Notes: a model not told the origin generated them from the letters alone. 64,000 nt of DNA from Acidimicrobiales bacterium (GCA_016794585.1 JAEUJM010000032.1:62001-126000), one strand, 5' to 3'; numbered from the stretch's first letter, positions 51,438-60,295 are shown. A program made the numbers and translations.

Positions 51438-52139
51438 ATGGCACGCGCCCGGCGAGGCCGCTCGCTCGTCGAAGAGGTCCACGCCGCGCTGCGCGAGGAC
51501 ATCCTCTTCGGACGCCGCCTGCCCGGCGAGCGGCTGCAGCTCAACGAGATCGCCGAGCAGCAGGACGTCAGCCTGAGCGTCGTCCGCGAGGCGACGACCC
51601 GTCTGGCGTCCGAGGACCTCGTCGAGGCATCGCCCCAACGGGGGTTCCGGGTCCGCCCGGTGTCCCTGGAGGACCTCCGGGACCTCACCTGGGTGCGCGT
51701 CCAGCTCGAGACGCTGGCGCTGCGGGAGTCGATCGCCAAAGGGGACGTCAGCTGGGAGGCCGACCTCGTGGCTGCCCACCACCGGCTCTCGGCGACGCCG
51801 ATGTTCCTGGACGACGGCACCGGGAACACCGACTGGATGGCGGCACACGGTGCGTTCCACGCCGCGCTCACGTCGGCGGCGGGCAGTCCCATCCTGGAGC
51901 GCCTCCGGCGCCAGCTCTACGACGCCTCCGAGCTCTACCGCTACTGGTCCAGCCTGCTGCCCCGACGCGAACGGCCCCGCGCCACCCCCGACGAGCACAA
52001 GGCCATCTGCGACGCCGCGCTGGCCCGCGACGCCGACCTCGCCGTCCGGCTCCTCACCGAGCACCTCCAGAGGACGGCCGACCTGCTGGCGGGATCGATC
52101 GACGCCATCGAGGCCTCCGAGCTCACGGCCGGCGCCTGA
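51438..52139 (+). CDS. GntR/FadR-family transcription regulator (FCD type)
   Basis: A 233-residue regulator. Residues 1-75 are the winged helix: LVEEVHAALREDILFGRRLP, QLNEIAEQQDVSLSVVREAT and DLVEASPQRGFRV. Residues 85-225 are the helical FCD ligand domain (LRDLTWVRVQLETLALRESI; later H in DEHKAICDAALARD). It would sense an acid intermediate and regulate the transport and degradation genes. Start ATG with GAGGAG upstream. Confidence 0.92.
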   Translation: MARARRGRSLVEEVHAALREDILFGRRLPGERLQLNEIAEQQDVSLSVVREATTRLASEDLVEASPQRGFRVRPVSLEDLRDLTWVRVQLETLALRESIAKGDVSWEADLVAAHHRLSATPMFLDDGTGNTDWMAAHGAFHAALTSAAGSPILERLRRQLYDASELYRYWSSLLPRRERPRATPDEHKAICDAALARDADLAVRLLTEHLQRTADLLAGSIDAIEASELTAGA

Positions 52140-52195
52140 CGGCCAGGGCAGGGCGAGGACCCTGCTCCGTGAGGGGCGCGCTCGACCGGGATCTC

Positions 52196-52296
52196 GGTGC
52201 ATGAATCACGTAACCGCTGGGTAGAAAGGGTTTCGGTGTGCCGGGAAGCCTGGTCGGCGTGATCTTGCCGACCCCTGGAACGGGCCCTCATGCACC
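52196..52296 (+). ncRNA. Candidate structured leader RNA (possible riboswitch) of the mrp operon
   Basis: GGTGCATGA (52196-52204) pairs perfectly with TCATGCACC (52288-52296), closing an 83-base domain. Inside it GGTCGGC/GCCGACC (52252-52258 and 52267-52273) forms a hairpin whose loop GTGATCTT can pair with ATCAC (52205-52209), a pseudoknot. I could not match it to a known riboswitch class. It lies just before the mrp genes, and the closing stem would hide the ATG at 52290. Confidence 0.5.
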
Positions 52297-52400
52297 CCCA
52301 CAACGACCCGCACGCGAGCGCGTCCCGCACCGACACGTGGCTGCTCCTCGTCGCCTGCGATGACGGCCGCGCCATCGAGGCGCTTCGGGGGCCCGGGTAG
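52290..52400 (+). CDS. Possible 36-residue leader peptide before mrpA
   Basis: A short open frame from ATG 52290 to TAG 52398-52400 encoding MHPHNDPHASASRTDTWLLL then 16 more residues. It ends two bases before the mrpA start codon, close enough for translational coupling, and its ATG lies in the closing stem of the candidate leader RNA. No homologue is known to me and there is no strong ribosome site, so it may not be translated. Confidence 0.3.
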   Translation: MHPHNDPHASASRTDTWLLLVACDDGRAIEALRGPG

Positions 52401-52402
52401 CC

Positions 52403-54742
52403 GTGTTGCTCGCACTCATCGGGCTCCACGCCGTGCTCGGCTCGGTGGTCCTGACCGCCGGCCGTCGTCTCGGCCGCTGGGGCCTCCTGATCGGCGGCCT
52501 CGCACCGGCGGTGACCGTGGTCGCCGCCCTCGCGCTTGCCGGACCGGTCCTCGACGGCGACCCGGTGACGTCCTCGGTGTCCTGGGTGCCGCAACTCGGG
52601 CTCGACCTCGATCTGCGTCTCGACGCGTTCTCGCTCCTGATGATCGTCCTCGTGTCGGGCATCGGCACGCTGGTGTTCGTCTACGCCTGGCACTACTTCG
52701 CCCACGCACCGAAGGCGGGGCGGGCCGCGGGACTGCTGACCCTGTTCGCCGGCTCGATGCTGGGGGTCGTCCTGGCCGACAACCTGCTGCTGCTCTACGT
52801 GTTCTGGGAGCTCACCTCGGTCACCTCGTATCTGTTGATCGGCATCGACGACGCCGACCCCGATGCCCGGGCGGCGGCGCTGCACGCCCTCCTGGTCACG
52901 GGGATGGGCGGCCTGGCCATGCTCGGAGGGTTCGTCGTGCTGGGCCAGGACGCCGGCACGTACCAGATCAGCGAGCTGTTGGCCGACCCACCCACGGGGA
53001 CGGCGGCGGCGATCGCCCTGGTGCTCGTGCTGCTGGGAGCGTTCACGAAGTCGGCGCAGTACCCGTTCCACAGCTGGCTGCCGGGCGCGATGGTGGCGCC
53101 CACCCCGATCAGCGCCTACCTGCACTCGGCGGCGATGGTGAAGGCCGGGGTCTACCTCGTCGCCCGGTTCGCGCCGGCGTTCGCACTGGTGGGCGTGTGG
53201 CGGCCGCTGGTGGTGGGCGTCGGCCTCCTCACCATGGTCGCCGGTGGTCTGCGGGCGTTGCGACCCTTCGACCTCAAGCAGCTGCTGGCCTTCGGGACCA
53301 TCAGCCAGCTGGGCTTCCTCATGGTCCTGCTGGGCATCGGGCAGCCGGAGGCGACCGCCGCGGGGTGCGCGCTGCTCCTCGCCCACGGGCTGTTCAAGGT
53401 CGGTCTCTTCATGGTCGTGGGCATCGTCGACCACGAGACCGGCACCCGCGACATCCGTGAGCTGCCGGCCCTCGGCCAGGGGTGGGGCCCGACCCGTGCC
53501 GTCGCGGTGATCAGCGCCGCGTCCATGGCCGCCGTCCCGCTCACCGCCGGGTTCATCGCCAAGGAGAAGGCCTACACCGCCTTCGTCGAAGGTGGCGCCG
53601 GCGACCGGTTGGTGCTCGTGGGCATCGTGGCCGGTTCGATGCTCACCGTCGCGTACAGCCTGCTCTTCGTCGCGGCCCTCCTCCGGCCGGGTGCGGTGGC
53701 CGGCGAGACCGAGCGGAGGGTGGCCGACCACGCCCCGACCACCTGGTTCGTGCTTCCCGGGATCATCGTCGCGACCGCCACGATGGTGCTCGGGATCGCC
53801 CCGGCGCTGTGGTCCGGGCTCGTCGACGCCGCCGCCGGCGCGCTGGATCCCGAGGCGAGCGCGCACCTGAAGCTCTGGCACGGCGTGAACGCGCCGCTGT
53901 TGCTGTCGATGGCCACCCTCGCCGCCGGCGTGGCGATCTTCGCGGCACGGCGCCCGGTCGGACGCGCCCAGGCCCGCCTGGCGCCGACCATCACCGGGCT
54001 CGAGGTGTACGAGGGCGTCGTCCGTGGCGTCCTGCGGTTCGCGGCCCGCACCACCAGCATCGTGCAGTCGGGATCGCTGCCGGTCTACGCCACGATCATC
54101 ATGGCCACCGCCGCTCTGGCTCCGGGGCTCGCCATGGTGACGGGCCCGTGGTGGTCGGGCCTGCCCGAGACCATCGCCCGGCCCGCACACGTGCCCGTGG
54201 CCGTGCTCCTCGTGACCGGGGCGCTCGCCGCCACGTTGGCCACCCGCCGCTTCGCCGCGGTGCTGTTGCTGGGGGTCGTGGGCTACGGGATGGCCGCGCT
54301 GTTCGTGGTGCAGGGCGACCCCGACCTCGCCCTCACCCAGTTCGCGGTCGAGACGCTCTCGGTCGTGGTGTTCCTCCTGGTCCTGCGTCGACTGCCCGAT
54401 CGCTTCGAGCGACGGCGGCCACCGGTGCTCGAGGGGGTCGCCAGGGTGGCCGTGTCGGCCGCGGTCGGGGTCGTCATCGCCGCAGCGGCCTTCGCCACGG
54501 CGGGCGCACGGACGGAGGCGCCGGTCTCGCGCGAGATGTCCGAGCGGGCCCTGCCCGACGGCGACGGCAAGAACGTCGTCAACGTCATCCTCGTCGACAT
54601 CCGCGGCCTCGACACCCTCGGCGAGATCACCGTGCTCGTCGCTGCGGCCATCGGCATCACCGCGCTGGCCCGGGCGGGTCGAGCCCCTGGTTCACGATCG
54701 CCGGGACGCGCCGACCCGGCACCGCAGGAGGTCGAACCGTGA
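52403..54742 (+). CDS. mrpA: Mrp Na+/H+ antiporter subunit A
   Basis: A 779-residue membrane protein, the NuoL-like core of the multi-subunit antiporter, which exports Na+ in exchange for H+. About 20 membrane helices. Conserved segments: LRLDAFSLLMIVLVSGIGTL, NLLLLYVFWELTSVTSYLLI (helix 5 Glu), FTKSAQYPFHSWLPGAMVAP with the essential Lys, and GFIAKEKAY. The C-terminal end (VNVILVDIRGLDTLGEITVL) is the MbhE/subunit-A tail. GTG at 52403; the stop overlaps the mrpB start. Confidence 0.95.
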   Translation: MLLALIGLHAVLGSVVLTAGRRLGRWGLLIGGLAPAVTVVAALALAGPVLDGDPVTSSVSWVPQLGLDLDLRLDAFSLLMIVLVSGIGTLVFVYAWHYFAHAPKAGRAAGLLTLFAGSMLGVVLADNLLLLYVFWELTSVTSYLLIGIDDADPDARAAALHALLVTGMGGLAMLGGFVVLGQDAGTYQISELLADPPTGTAAAIALVLVLLGAFTKSAQYPFHSWLPGAMVAPTPISAYLHSAAMVKAGVYLVARFAPAFALVGVWRPLVVGVGLLTMVAGGLRALRPFDLKQLLAFGTISQLGFLMVLLGIGQPEATAAGCALLLAHGLFKVGLFMVVGIVDHETGTRDIRELPALGQGWGPTRAVAVISAASMAAVPLTAGFIAKEKAYTAFVEGGAGDRLVLVGIVAGSMLTVAYSLLFVAALLRPGAVAGETERRVADHAPTTWFVLPGIIVATATMVLGIAPALWSGLVDAAAGALDPEASAHLKLWHGVNAPLLLSMATLAAGVAIFAARRPVGRAQARLAPTITGLEVYEGVVRGVLRFAARTTSIVQSGSLPVYATIIMATAALAPGLAMVTGPWWSGLPETIARPAHVPVAVLLVTGALAATLATRRFAAVLLLGVVGYGMAALFVVQGDPDLALTQFAVETLSVVVFLLVLRRLPDRFERRRPPVLEGVARVAVSAAVGVVIAAAAFATAGARTEAPVSREMSERALPDGDGKNVVNVILVDIRGLDTLGEITVLVAAAIGITALARAGRAPGSRSPGRADPAPQEVEP

Positions 54743-55224
54743 CGCCGCGCCGATCGCTGATCTTCGACACGACCACGCGCCTGCTCTTCGACGCCACCCT
54801 CGTGCTCTCCGCCTACCTGCTCTTCGCCGGGCACAACCAACCGGGCGGTGGCTTCGTGGGAGGGCTGGTGGCGTCCGCCGCGGTGGCGCTCCGTTACATC
54901 GCCGGTGGCATCGACGAGGTGCGCTCGTTGGTGAACGTCCAGCCGTGGACCTTCCTGGCTGCAGGCCTGGCGCTCGCCGTCGTCACCGCCCTCGTCCCCC
55001 TCGCCCTCGGTGACGGCCCCTTGAACCAGGACGCCTACGAGGTCCAGCTCCAGCTGCTCGGCAAGGTCAAGGCCACGACCGCCACCGTGTTCGACACGGG
55101 GGTGTACCTGATCGTGATCGGCCTCGTCCTCATGATCTTCGAGGGCCTCGGTGACGAGCGCACCGAGCCCGCGGATCTCGCCGAGGCCGATGATCCCGCC
55201 TCGGACGGGGAGGGCGCGCGGTGA
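54739..55224 (+). CDS. mrpB: Mrp antiporter subunit B
   Basis: A 161-residue membrane protein with four helices: TTTRLLFDATLVLSAYLLFA, then GHNQPGGGFVGGLVASAAVA, which is the signature of MnhB/MrpB, then two further helices ending in FDTGVYLIVIGLVLMIFEGL. The acidic C-terminal tail is cytoplasmic. GTG start overlapping mrpA, stop overlapping mrpC. Confidence 0.95.
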   Translation: MTPRRSLIFDTTTRLLFDATLVLSAYLLFAGHNQPGGGFVGGLVASAAVALRYIAGGIDEVRSLVNVQPWTFLAAGLALAVVTALVPLALGDGPLNQDAYEVQLQLLGKVKATTATVFDTGVYLIVIGLVLMIFEGLGDERTEPADLAEADDPASDGEGAR

Positions 55225-55598
55225 ACGTCCTCCTCGTCATCACCGCCGGCTTCCTGTGCGCCTGCGGGACCTACCTGTTGCTGGGCCGCCAGCTCAGCCG
55301 CATCATCATCGGGATCGGCCTGCTCGGCCACGGCATCAACGTCCTGCTCGTGCTCTCGGGCGGCGACGGGGGCGCGCCGGCCTTCGTCGGCGGCGACATC
55401 GACCGCTTCGCCGACCCTCTGCCCCAGGCCCTCGTGCTGACCGCCATCGTGATCACGTTCGGCGTCATCGCCTTCCTCCTGGCCCTCGCCTACCGGAGCT
55501 GGCAGTTCACCGAGGACGACGAGGTCGAGGACGACGTCGAGGACCGCCGCATCGCCCGTGCGTCCCACGAGCACGCCGGCGAGGAGCATCCCTCGTGA
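55221..55598 (+). CDS. mrpC: Mrp antiporter subunit C
   Basis: A 125-residue NuoK-like protein with three helices: VLLVITAGFLCACGTYLLLG, IIIGIGLLGHGINVLLVLSG and ALVLTAIVITFGVIAFLLAL. The DPLPQALVLTAIVI segment is typical of MnhC. Hydrophilic acidic tail. GTG start overlapping the mrpB stop and stop overlapping mrpD start. Confidence 0.95.
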   Translation: MNVLLVITAGFLCACGTYLLLGRQLSRIIIGIGLLGHGINVLLVLSGGDGGAPAFVGGDIDRFADPLPQALVLTAIVITFGVIAFLLALAYRSWQFTEDDEVEDDVEDRRIARASHEHAGEEHPS

Positions 55599-57079
55599 GC
55601 CTCCTCCTCGCCGTGCCCATCCTGCTCCCGCTGCTCGGCGCCGCACTCTCGGTCGGCCTCGGCCGGTCCCGGCAGGCGCAGCGCGTCATCGGGGTGGCCA
55701 CCCTCGCGGTCGTCACCGTGACGAGCGTCGCACTTCTCGTGCGGGTCGACACCGAGGGCATCCAATCCGTCCAGGTCGGCGGTTGGGCCGCTCCGGTCGG
55801 CATCACCCTGGTGGCCGACGGGCTGGCCGCGATCATGCTCGTGGTCGCCGTGCTCATGCTGCTGGCGGTGCTGGTCTACGCCATCGGCCAGCCCGGGGCC
55901 GAGGACGAGCACGTGGGGTTCCACCCCGTGTACCTGATCCTCGCGTCCGGGGTCGCGGCGGCCTTCCTCACGGGTGACCTGTTCAACCTGTTCGTCGCCT
56001 TCGAGGTGACCCTGATGGCGAGCTACGTCCTCATCACCCTCGGGGGCCGGCCCGCGCAGGTGCGCAGCGGCATGACCTACGTCGTGATCAGCCTGATCGC
56101 GTCGCTCCTCTTCCTGCTCGCGCTGGCGTTCGTCTACACGGCCACCGGCACCCTCAACCTGGCCGACCTCAACGACAAGATCGCCGCGCTGCCCGCAGGG
56201 GTGCGCAGCGGGCTCGCCGTCCTGCTCATCGTGGTGTTCGGCATCAAGTCGGCCATCTTCCCGTTGTTCTTCTGGCTGCCCGACTCGTACCCGACGGCCC
56301 CGTCGCCCGTCACCGCGGTCTTCGCCGGGCTGCTCACGAAGGTCGGGGTCTACGCCCTCATCCGGAGCCAGACGCTGCTGTTCCCCCCGGACACCCAGCC
56401 CGGCGACCTGCTGCTGGTGGTGGCGGGGTTGACGATGCTCGTGGGGGTGCTGGGGGCGATCACCCAGAACGACGTGAAGCGGATCCTGTCGTTCCACATC
56501 GTCAGCCAGATCGGCTACATGGTGATGGGCCTCGGGCTGTTCACGCTCGTCGGCCTGGCGGGCGCGGTGCTCTACGTCATCCACCACATCGTGGTGAAGA
56601 CCACCCTCTTCCTCGTCGCCGGGCTCATCGAACTGCGGGCGGGGACGTCCAACCTCGCCAAGCTGTCGGGGGTGGCCCGCCTCGAGCCGCTCCTCGCCAT
56701 CCTCTTCCTGCTCCCCGCGCTCAGCCTCGCCGGCATCCCCCCGTTCTCGGGGTTCGTGGCCAAGCTGGCCCTCGTCGACGCCGGCATCGGGGCCGAGGCG
56801 TACGCCGTGGTCGCGGTGAGCCTCGTGGTCAGCCTCCTCACGCTCTATTCCATGAGCAAGATCTGGGCCAACGCCTTCTGGGGCGCGCACGAGCCGGGAC
56901 CGGCGGTCCCCGCGCTGAGCACTCCCCGGCGGGCGCTCATGGTCTGGTCGACGGGCGGGCTCGTCGTGCTCAGCCTGGGCATCGCCGTGGCGAGCGGCCC
57001 CCTCTACGACCTCTCCGAGCGGGCCGCGGCCGATCTCATCGATCCGACCGCGTACGTCGAGGCGGTGCTGGGCCGATGA
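55595..57079 (+). CDS. mrpD: Mrp antiporter subunit D
   Basis: A 494-residue NuoM/N-like protein with about 14 helices. Key parts: GDLFNLFVAFEVTLMASYVL with its charged helix-5 Glu, GIKSAIFPLFFWLPDSYPTA with the conserved Lys, and FSGFVAKLALVDAG. It forms the second proton-channel-like subunit of the complex. GTG at 55595, overlapping mrpC by four bases; stop overlaps mrpE. Confidence 0.95.
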   Translation: MSLLLAVPILLPLLGAALSVGLGRSRQAQRVIGVATLAVVTVTSVALLVRVDTEGIQSVQVGGWAAPVGITLVADGLAAIMLVVAVLMLLAVLVYAIGQPGAEDEHVGFHPVYLILASGVAAAFLTGDLFNLFVAFEVTLMASYVLITLGGRPAQVRSGMTYVVISLIASLLFLLALAFVYTATGTLNLADLNDKIAALPAGVRSGLAVLLIVVFGIKSAIFPLFFWLPDSYPTAPSPVTAVFAGLLTKVGVYALIRSQTLLFPPDTQPGDLLLVVAGLTMLVGVLGAITQNDVKRILSFHIVSQIGYMVMGLGLFTLVGLAGAVLYVIHHIVVKTTLFLVAGLIELRAGTSNLAKLSGVARLEPLLAILFLLPALSLAGIPPFSGFVAKLALVDAGIGAEAYAVVAVSLVVSLLTLYSMSKIWANAFWGAHEPGPAVPALSTPRRALMVWSTGGLVVLSLGIAVASGPLYDLSERAAADLIDPTAYVEAVLGR

Positions 57080-57597
57080 TGCGGGTCGCTCGGGTCCTGT
57101 TCCTCGTGGGCATCTGGCTCTGCCTGTGGTCGGACCTCTCGGTGGCCAACGTCGTGAGCGGGGTGGTCGTGGCCGTCGCCATCGTGGCCGTGTTCGGTCA
57201 GCGACCCGGCCGCCTCATCGTGCGACCCATCGCCCTGCTGCGCTTCTCCCTGTACTTCATGCGGAAGCTGGTCGAGTCCACCGTCGTCGTGGCCCGAGCG
57301 GTGATCTCCCCGGGGTCGGCGGTGCACACCGGCGTGGTCGCCGTTCCCCTCGAGGGCTGTTCCGACGCGGTCGTCACCCTCATCGCCGACGCCATCAGCC
57401 TCACCCCGGGCACCTTGACCATCGAGGTGCACCAGGACCCGCCCACCCTCTTCGTGCACGCGCTCGACGTGCGGGACGTCTCTCGCGTGCAGGCCGACAT
57501 CCGCACCCTGGAGGTGCTCGCCATCCGCGCCTTCGGGACTGCCGAGGCCATCGAGGGCCTCACCTTCGACGACAGCGTGTCCTGGAGAGGTCGATGA
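57076..57597 (+). CDS. mrpE: Mrp antiporter subunit E
   Basis: A 173-residue protein: two N-terminal helices (VARVLFLVGIWLCLWSDLSV and NVVSGVVVAVAIVAVFG), the positively charged PIALLRFSLYFMRKLVESTV segment, then a cytoplasmic domain with DAISLTPGTLTIEVH, the hallmark of MrpE. Starts ATG overlapping the mrpD stop. Confidence 0.94.
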   Translation: MMRVARVLFLVGIWLCLWSDLSVANVVSGVVVAVAIVAVFGQRPGRLIVRPIALLRFSLYFMRKLVESTVVVARAVISPGSAVHTGVVAVPLEGCSDAVVTLIADAISLTPGTLTIEVHQDPPTLFVHALDVRDVSRVQADIRTLEVLAIRAFGTAEAIEGLTFDDSVSWRGR

Positions 57598-57845
57598 TCA
57601 CCGTCGCGCTCGTGCTCACCGTCTGCGCCGGCCTGTGCTTCCTCGTCCGGGCCGTGGTCGGGCCGTCGCTCGCGGACCGGGTCGTTGCGGTCGACGGTCT
57701 CATCGTCACCATCGTCGCCGGCGTGCTGCTGCACTCCATCCGCATCGACGCCGCCTGGTTCCTCGACGTGGGGATCGTGGCCGCCTTCACGGGCTTCGTC
57801 GGCACCGCGGCCGGCGCCCGCTTCATCGAGCGGCGGGGCGGCTGA
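57594..57845 (+). CDS. mrpF: Mrp antiporter subunit F
   Basis: An 83-residue protein with three helices: ITVALVLTVCAGLCFLVRAV, then the MrpF core GPSLADRVVAVDGLIVTIVA and WFLDVGIVAAFTGFVGTAAG. The polar residues of the core (Asp in ADRVVAVD) are implicated in ion passage. ATG overlapping the mrpE stop; mrpG follows after one base. Confidence 0.94.
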   Translation: MITVALVLTVCAGLCFLVRAVVGPSLADRVVAVDGLIVTIVAGVLLHSIRIDAAWFLDVGIVAAFTGFVGTAAGARFIERRGG

Positions 57846-57846
57846 C

Positions 57847-58266
57847 GTGGCCGACACCGTCATCGGCGTGATCGCCCTCACGGGCGCGCTGCTCGTGCTC
57901 CTCGCCGGGGTGGGGGTGGTGCGGTTCCCGGACGTCTACGCCCGCATGCACGCGGCCACGAAGGCCACGACCCTGGGCATCACCTTCGTCGGCCTCGCGG
58001 CGGCCCTCGCCCTCGAAGGGGTCGGTGCGGGCGTGAAGGTCGTCCTCATCGTCGCGTTCATCTTCACCTCGCCGAGCGTCGCCCACCTGGTGGGCCGGGC
58101 CGCGTACCGGGCCGAGGGCATCGACTTCGACGTCGAGGCCCGCGACGACCTCGCCGAGCGGCTGGCCGAGGCCAACGACCTCGACGTCGAAGCGGGCGCC
58201 GACCTCGCGGAGGTGGTCGTCGAGGCCGAGGACACGGCCCGAGCCGCCGACGCCGGGGGCGCCTGA
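57847..58266 (+). CDS. mrpG: Mrp antiporter subunit G
   Basis: A 139-residue protein. Three helices: VIGVIALTGALLVLLAGVGV, FPDVYARMHAATKATTLGIT, and VVLIVAFIFTSPSVAHLVGR. FPDVYARMHAATKATTLG is the MrpG signature. An unusually long acidic tail of about 45 residues (EARDDLAERLAEANDLDVEA) follows the last helix. Completes the antiporter; GTG start. Confidence 0.94.
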   Translation: MADTVIGVIALTGALLVLLAGVGVVRFPDVYARMHAATKATTLGITFVGLAAALALEGVGAGVKVVLIVAFIFTSPSVAHLVGRAAYRAEGIDFDVEARDDLAERLAEANDLDVEAGADLAEVVVEAEDTARAADAGGA

Positions 58267-58291
58267 CCGCGTCGGGCCGTGGGGCGCGGGA

Positions 58292-59653
58292 TCAGGAGAA
58301 CGCGAAGGCGGGTGGGAGCACGAGCACGACCACCGCCACCCAGGCGGCGAACACCGGCAGGTAGGACGTCTGCCAGCGCTCGAGGCGGTGGATGGTGGTC
58401 CGTCCGGCGAGGAACCGTGCCGAGAGCCAGGCGGCGCCGGCCAGGTTCACCAGGAGCAGCAGGTTCAGGCCGAGCGCGGCCACGCGGTTGGGGGTCAGCC
58501 CGAGGTCGCCGATGCGGGCGACCATCGAGCCCAGCACGAGCACGTCGAGCGCGAGCGCGCTGACCACCGCTACGAGCTGGATGCGGTCCATCCATCCGGG
58601 GCGATCCGACGGCTCGCGGGCCGAGAGTCCGTAGAGCACGAGGCCGAGCACCGCGACCATCAGCGCGTCGAAGACGCCGACGAGCTCGCGGTCGAAGGCC
58701 TCGCCCAGACCGTCGACGGCGTAGGCGACCGCGGCGGCGACGAGCATCGCCGCGAACAGTGGCGTGAAGAGCATCGTGAGGACCGGGGCCATGTTCTCGA
58801 CGACCTGCTGTTTGGCCTCGACCAGCCACGCGGCGACGATCACCGCGCCGGCGGCGCCCGACAGGAGCAGCCAGGTGGCGACCGTGTCGGGGTCGATGCC
58901 GGTCGGCTCGAGCACCGCCAGGGTCAGGGCCAGGAGGACGCCGCCACCGAAGGCGATCAGTGCGTAGTAGATGCACCACTCCCCGGTGAAGCGCACCATG
59001 TCCATGCGCCGTTCGTGCGAGCGCAGGGTGGCCCCCATGAAGGGGAACGCGACCACGCACCACGACAGCACGGGCAGGTGGGTGGCCACGAGGACCTCGG
59101 TGGCGGCGTCCTCGTCGTAGGGGAACACGTTGACGGCAACGGCGAGGCCGGCGAAGACGCCCGCGGTGGCCAGCCACGCGGTCGACGAGAGCCGCCGCCG
59201 GCGGGCGAACCAGGCGGCGAGGAAGGGGAGCACGAACAGACTGGCGTTGCGGAACAGCCAGTCGGGCTCGTCGTCGGGGAACCCGGCCAGGAGGCGGGCG
59301 ATCTGGAGGGCGACGGCGGCGGCGACTGCGAACCCGAGGGCTTCGGGCCAGGCCCGGGCGACCGCGTCCAGCCGGGCGTCGGACCCGCCCCCGGTCGCTC
59401 CGCCGGCGAGGACGAGCTGCTTCCACAGCCGCCCGCTGTGCTCGCGGGCGTACTCGTGGGAGAGGTCGTCCACCGAGCCGAGGCGCTTGACCGCCACGAG
59501 GAAGGCTTCGTCGTCGGCGAGGCCGACGTCGTGCAGGTCGGCGATCTGGTCCCGCAGGTGGCTCTCCAGCTCCTCGACGTCGTGGACGTCGACGCCCGGC
59601 CGGCGGCCCACGTACGAACGCCACTGCTCGATCTCCAGCTCGAGGGACTCCAT
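58292..59653 (-). CDS. Permease-prefix-domain membrane protein
   Basis: A 453-residue protein. Residues 1-75 are a helical prefix domain (LELEIEQWRSYVGRRPGVDV, VEELESHLRDQIADLHDVGL, VAVKRLGSVDDLSHEYAREH), common in actinobacterial permeases and PadR-linked membrane proteins. About ten hydrophobic segments follow. The partner is the PadR gene just upstream, whose stop overlaps an alternative GTG start at 59659; ATG 59653 is chosen since GGAGGAG lies at a better distance. It is convergent with the mrp operon. Function unknown. Confidence 0.85.
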   Translation of the reverse strand: MESLELEIEQWRSYVGRRPGVDVHDVEELESHLRDQIADLHDVGLADDEAFLVAVKRLGSVDDLSHEYAREHSGRLWKQLVLAGGATGGGSDARLDAVARAWPEALGFAVAAAVALQIARLLAGFPDDEPDWLFRNASLFVLPFLAAWFARRRRLSSTAWLATAGVFAGLAVAVNVFPYDEDAATEVLVATHLPVLSWCVVAFPFMGATLRSHERRMDMVRFTGEWCIYYALIAFGGGVLLALTLAVLEPTGIDPDTVATWLLLSGAAGAVIVAAWLVEAKQQVVENMAPVLTMLFTPLFAAMLVAAAVAYAVDGLGEAFDRELVGVFDALMVAVLGLVLYGLSAREPSDRPGWMDRIQLVAVVSALALDVLVLGSMVARIGDLGLTPNRVAALGLNLLLLVNLAGAAWLSARFLAGRTTIHRLERWQTSYLPVFAAWVAVVVLVLPPAFAFS

Positions 59654-59655
59654 GG

Positions 59656-60015
59656 TCACGCTCCTCCGAGGGCCAGGGCCCCCAGGTCCCCGCCCCCGAA
59701 GACGTCACGCAGCGCCTGCGTGACCGTCGCCCACTGCCGCTTGTGCTCGACGAGGGCCGTCCGGCCCTCGCTGGTCAAGGCGTAGTACTTCCGCCGCCGG
59801 CCCTCCGGGGGCACCTGCCACTCGGTGGTCACCAGGCCCAGCCGCTCGAGGCGGTGGAGCAGGGGGTACAGCATCCCGTCGGTCCACTCGAGCTCTCCGC
59901 CCGAGAGCTCGCGGACCCGCTTGAGGATGGCGTACCCGTAGTTCTCGCCCTCGTCGAGGATGGCCAGTACCAGGGGAGTCGCCGACGCGGCGACGAGGTC
60001 CTTGTCGATCTGCAC
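59656..60015 (-). CDS. PadR-family repressor
   Basis: A 119-residue regulator: VLAILDEGENYGYAILKRVR, LEWTDGMLYPLLHRLERLGL and GRRRKYYALTSEGRTALVEH. This is the winged-helix PadR fold with its C-terminal dimerisation helix. It represses itself and the coupled membrane protein gene. GTG at 60015 with AAGGAG upstream. The AT-rich segment with GTATAG-like sequences at 60040-60065 is its likely promoter. Confidence 0.93.
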   Translation of the reverse strand: MQIDKDLVAASATPLVLAILDEGENYGYAILKRVRELSGGELEWTDGMLYPLLHRLERLGLVTTEWQVPPEGRRRKYYALTSEGRTALVEHKRQWATVTQALRDVFGGGDLGALALGGA

Positions 60016-60127
60016 GGGCGCTCCTTTACCTGTCGGCACAATGCATAGAACTACAAGGTATAGCGCAGTCGTGGCCGTGGCAAGGGGTGCGCCACCGGCT
60101 CGTGTGCCGGCGGTACCGTCGCCTGTC

Positions 60128-60295
60128 ATGCCGGATCACCCGCCCGCACCAGCCGTCGCGCCCGGCTCCGTCGTCTGCGAGACGCCGCGTCACGCCATCT
60201 TCAGCGAGTGCCCCCAGTGCGGGGGATCGATGCGTCCCGAGCACGCGCACTACCGGTGTGCGGGCTGCGGCTGGCGCGGCTCCTGCTGCGACTGA
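60128..60295 (+). CDS. Small zinc-ribbon protein
   Basis: A 55-residue protein with a C-terminal zinc ribbon: CPQCGGSM and YRCAGCGWRGSCCD, giving two Cys pairs 16 residues apart. No other domain. Such tiny ribbons may bind nucleic acid or partner proteins. Divergent from PadR. The ATG at 60128 lies 44 bases after an AT-poor region without clear ribosome site. Confidence 0.65.
   Translation: MPDHPPAPAVAPGSVVCETPRHAIFSECPQCGGSMRPEHAHYRCAGCGWRGSCCD

Noticed and set aside
52196-52296. Assignment of the mrp leader to the ydaO (c-di-AMP), cobalamin or Mg2+ riboswitch classes
   Set aside because: Conserved consensus blocks of these classes were looked for by eye and not found, so only a generic structured-RNA call is kept.
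49322-54190. Two very long minus-strand frames opposite the hydroxylase and mrpA
   Set aside because: Low-complexity translations antisense to genes with full catalytic motifs; shadows of codon bias.
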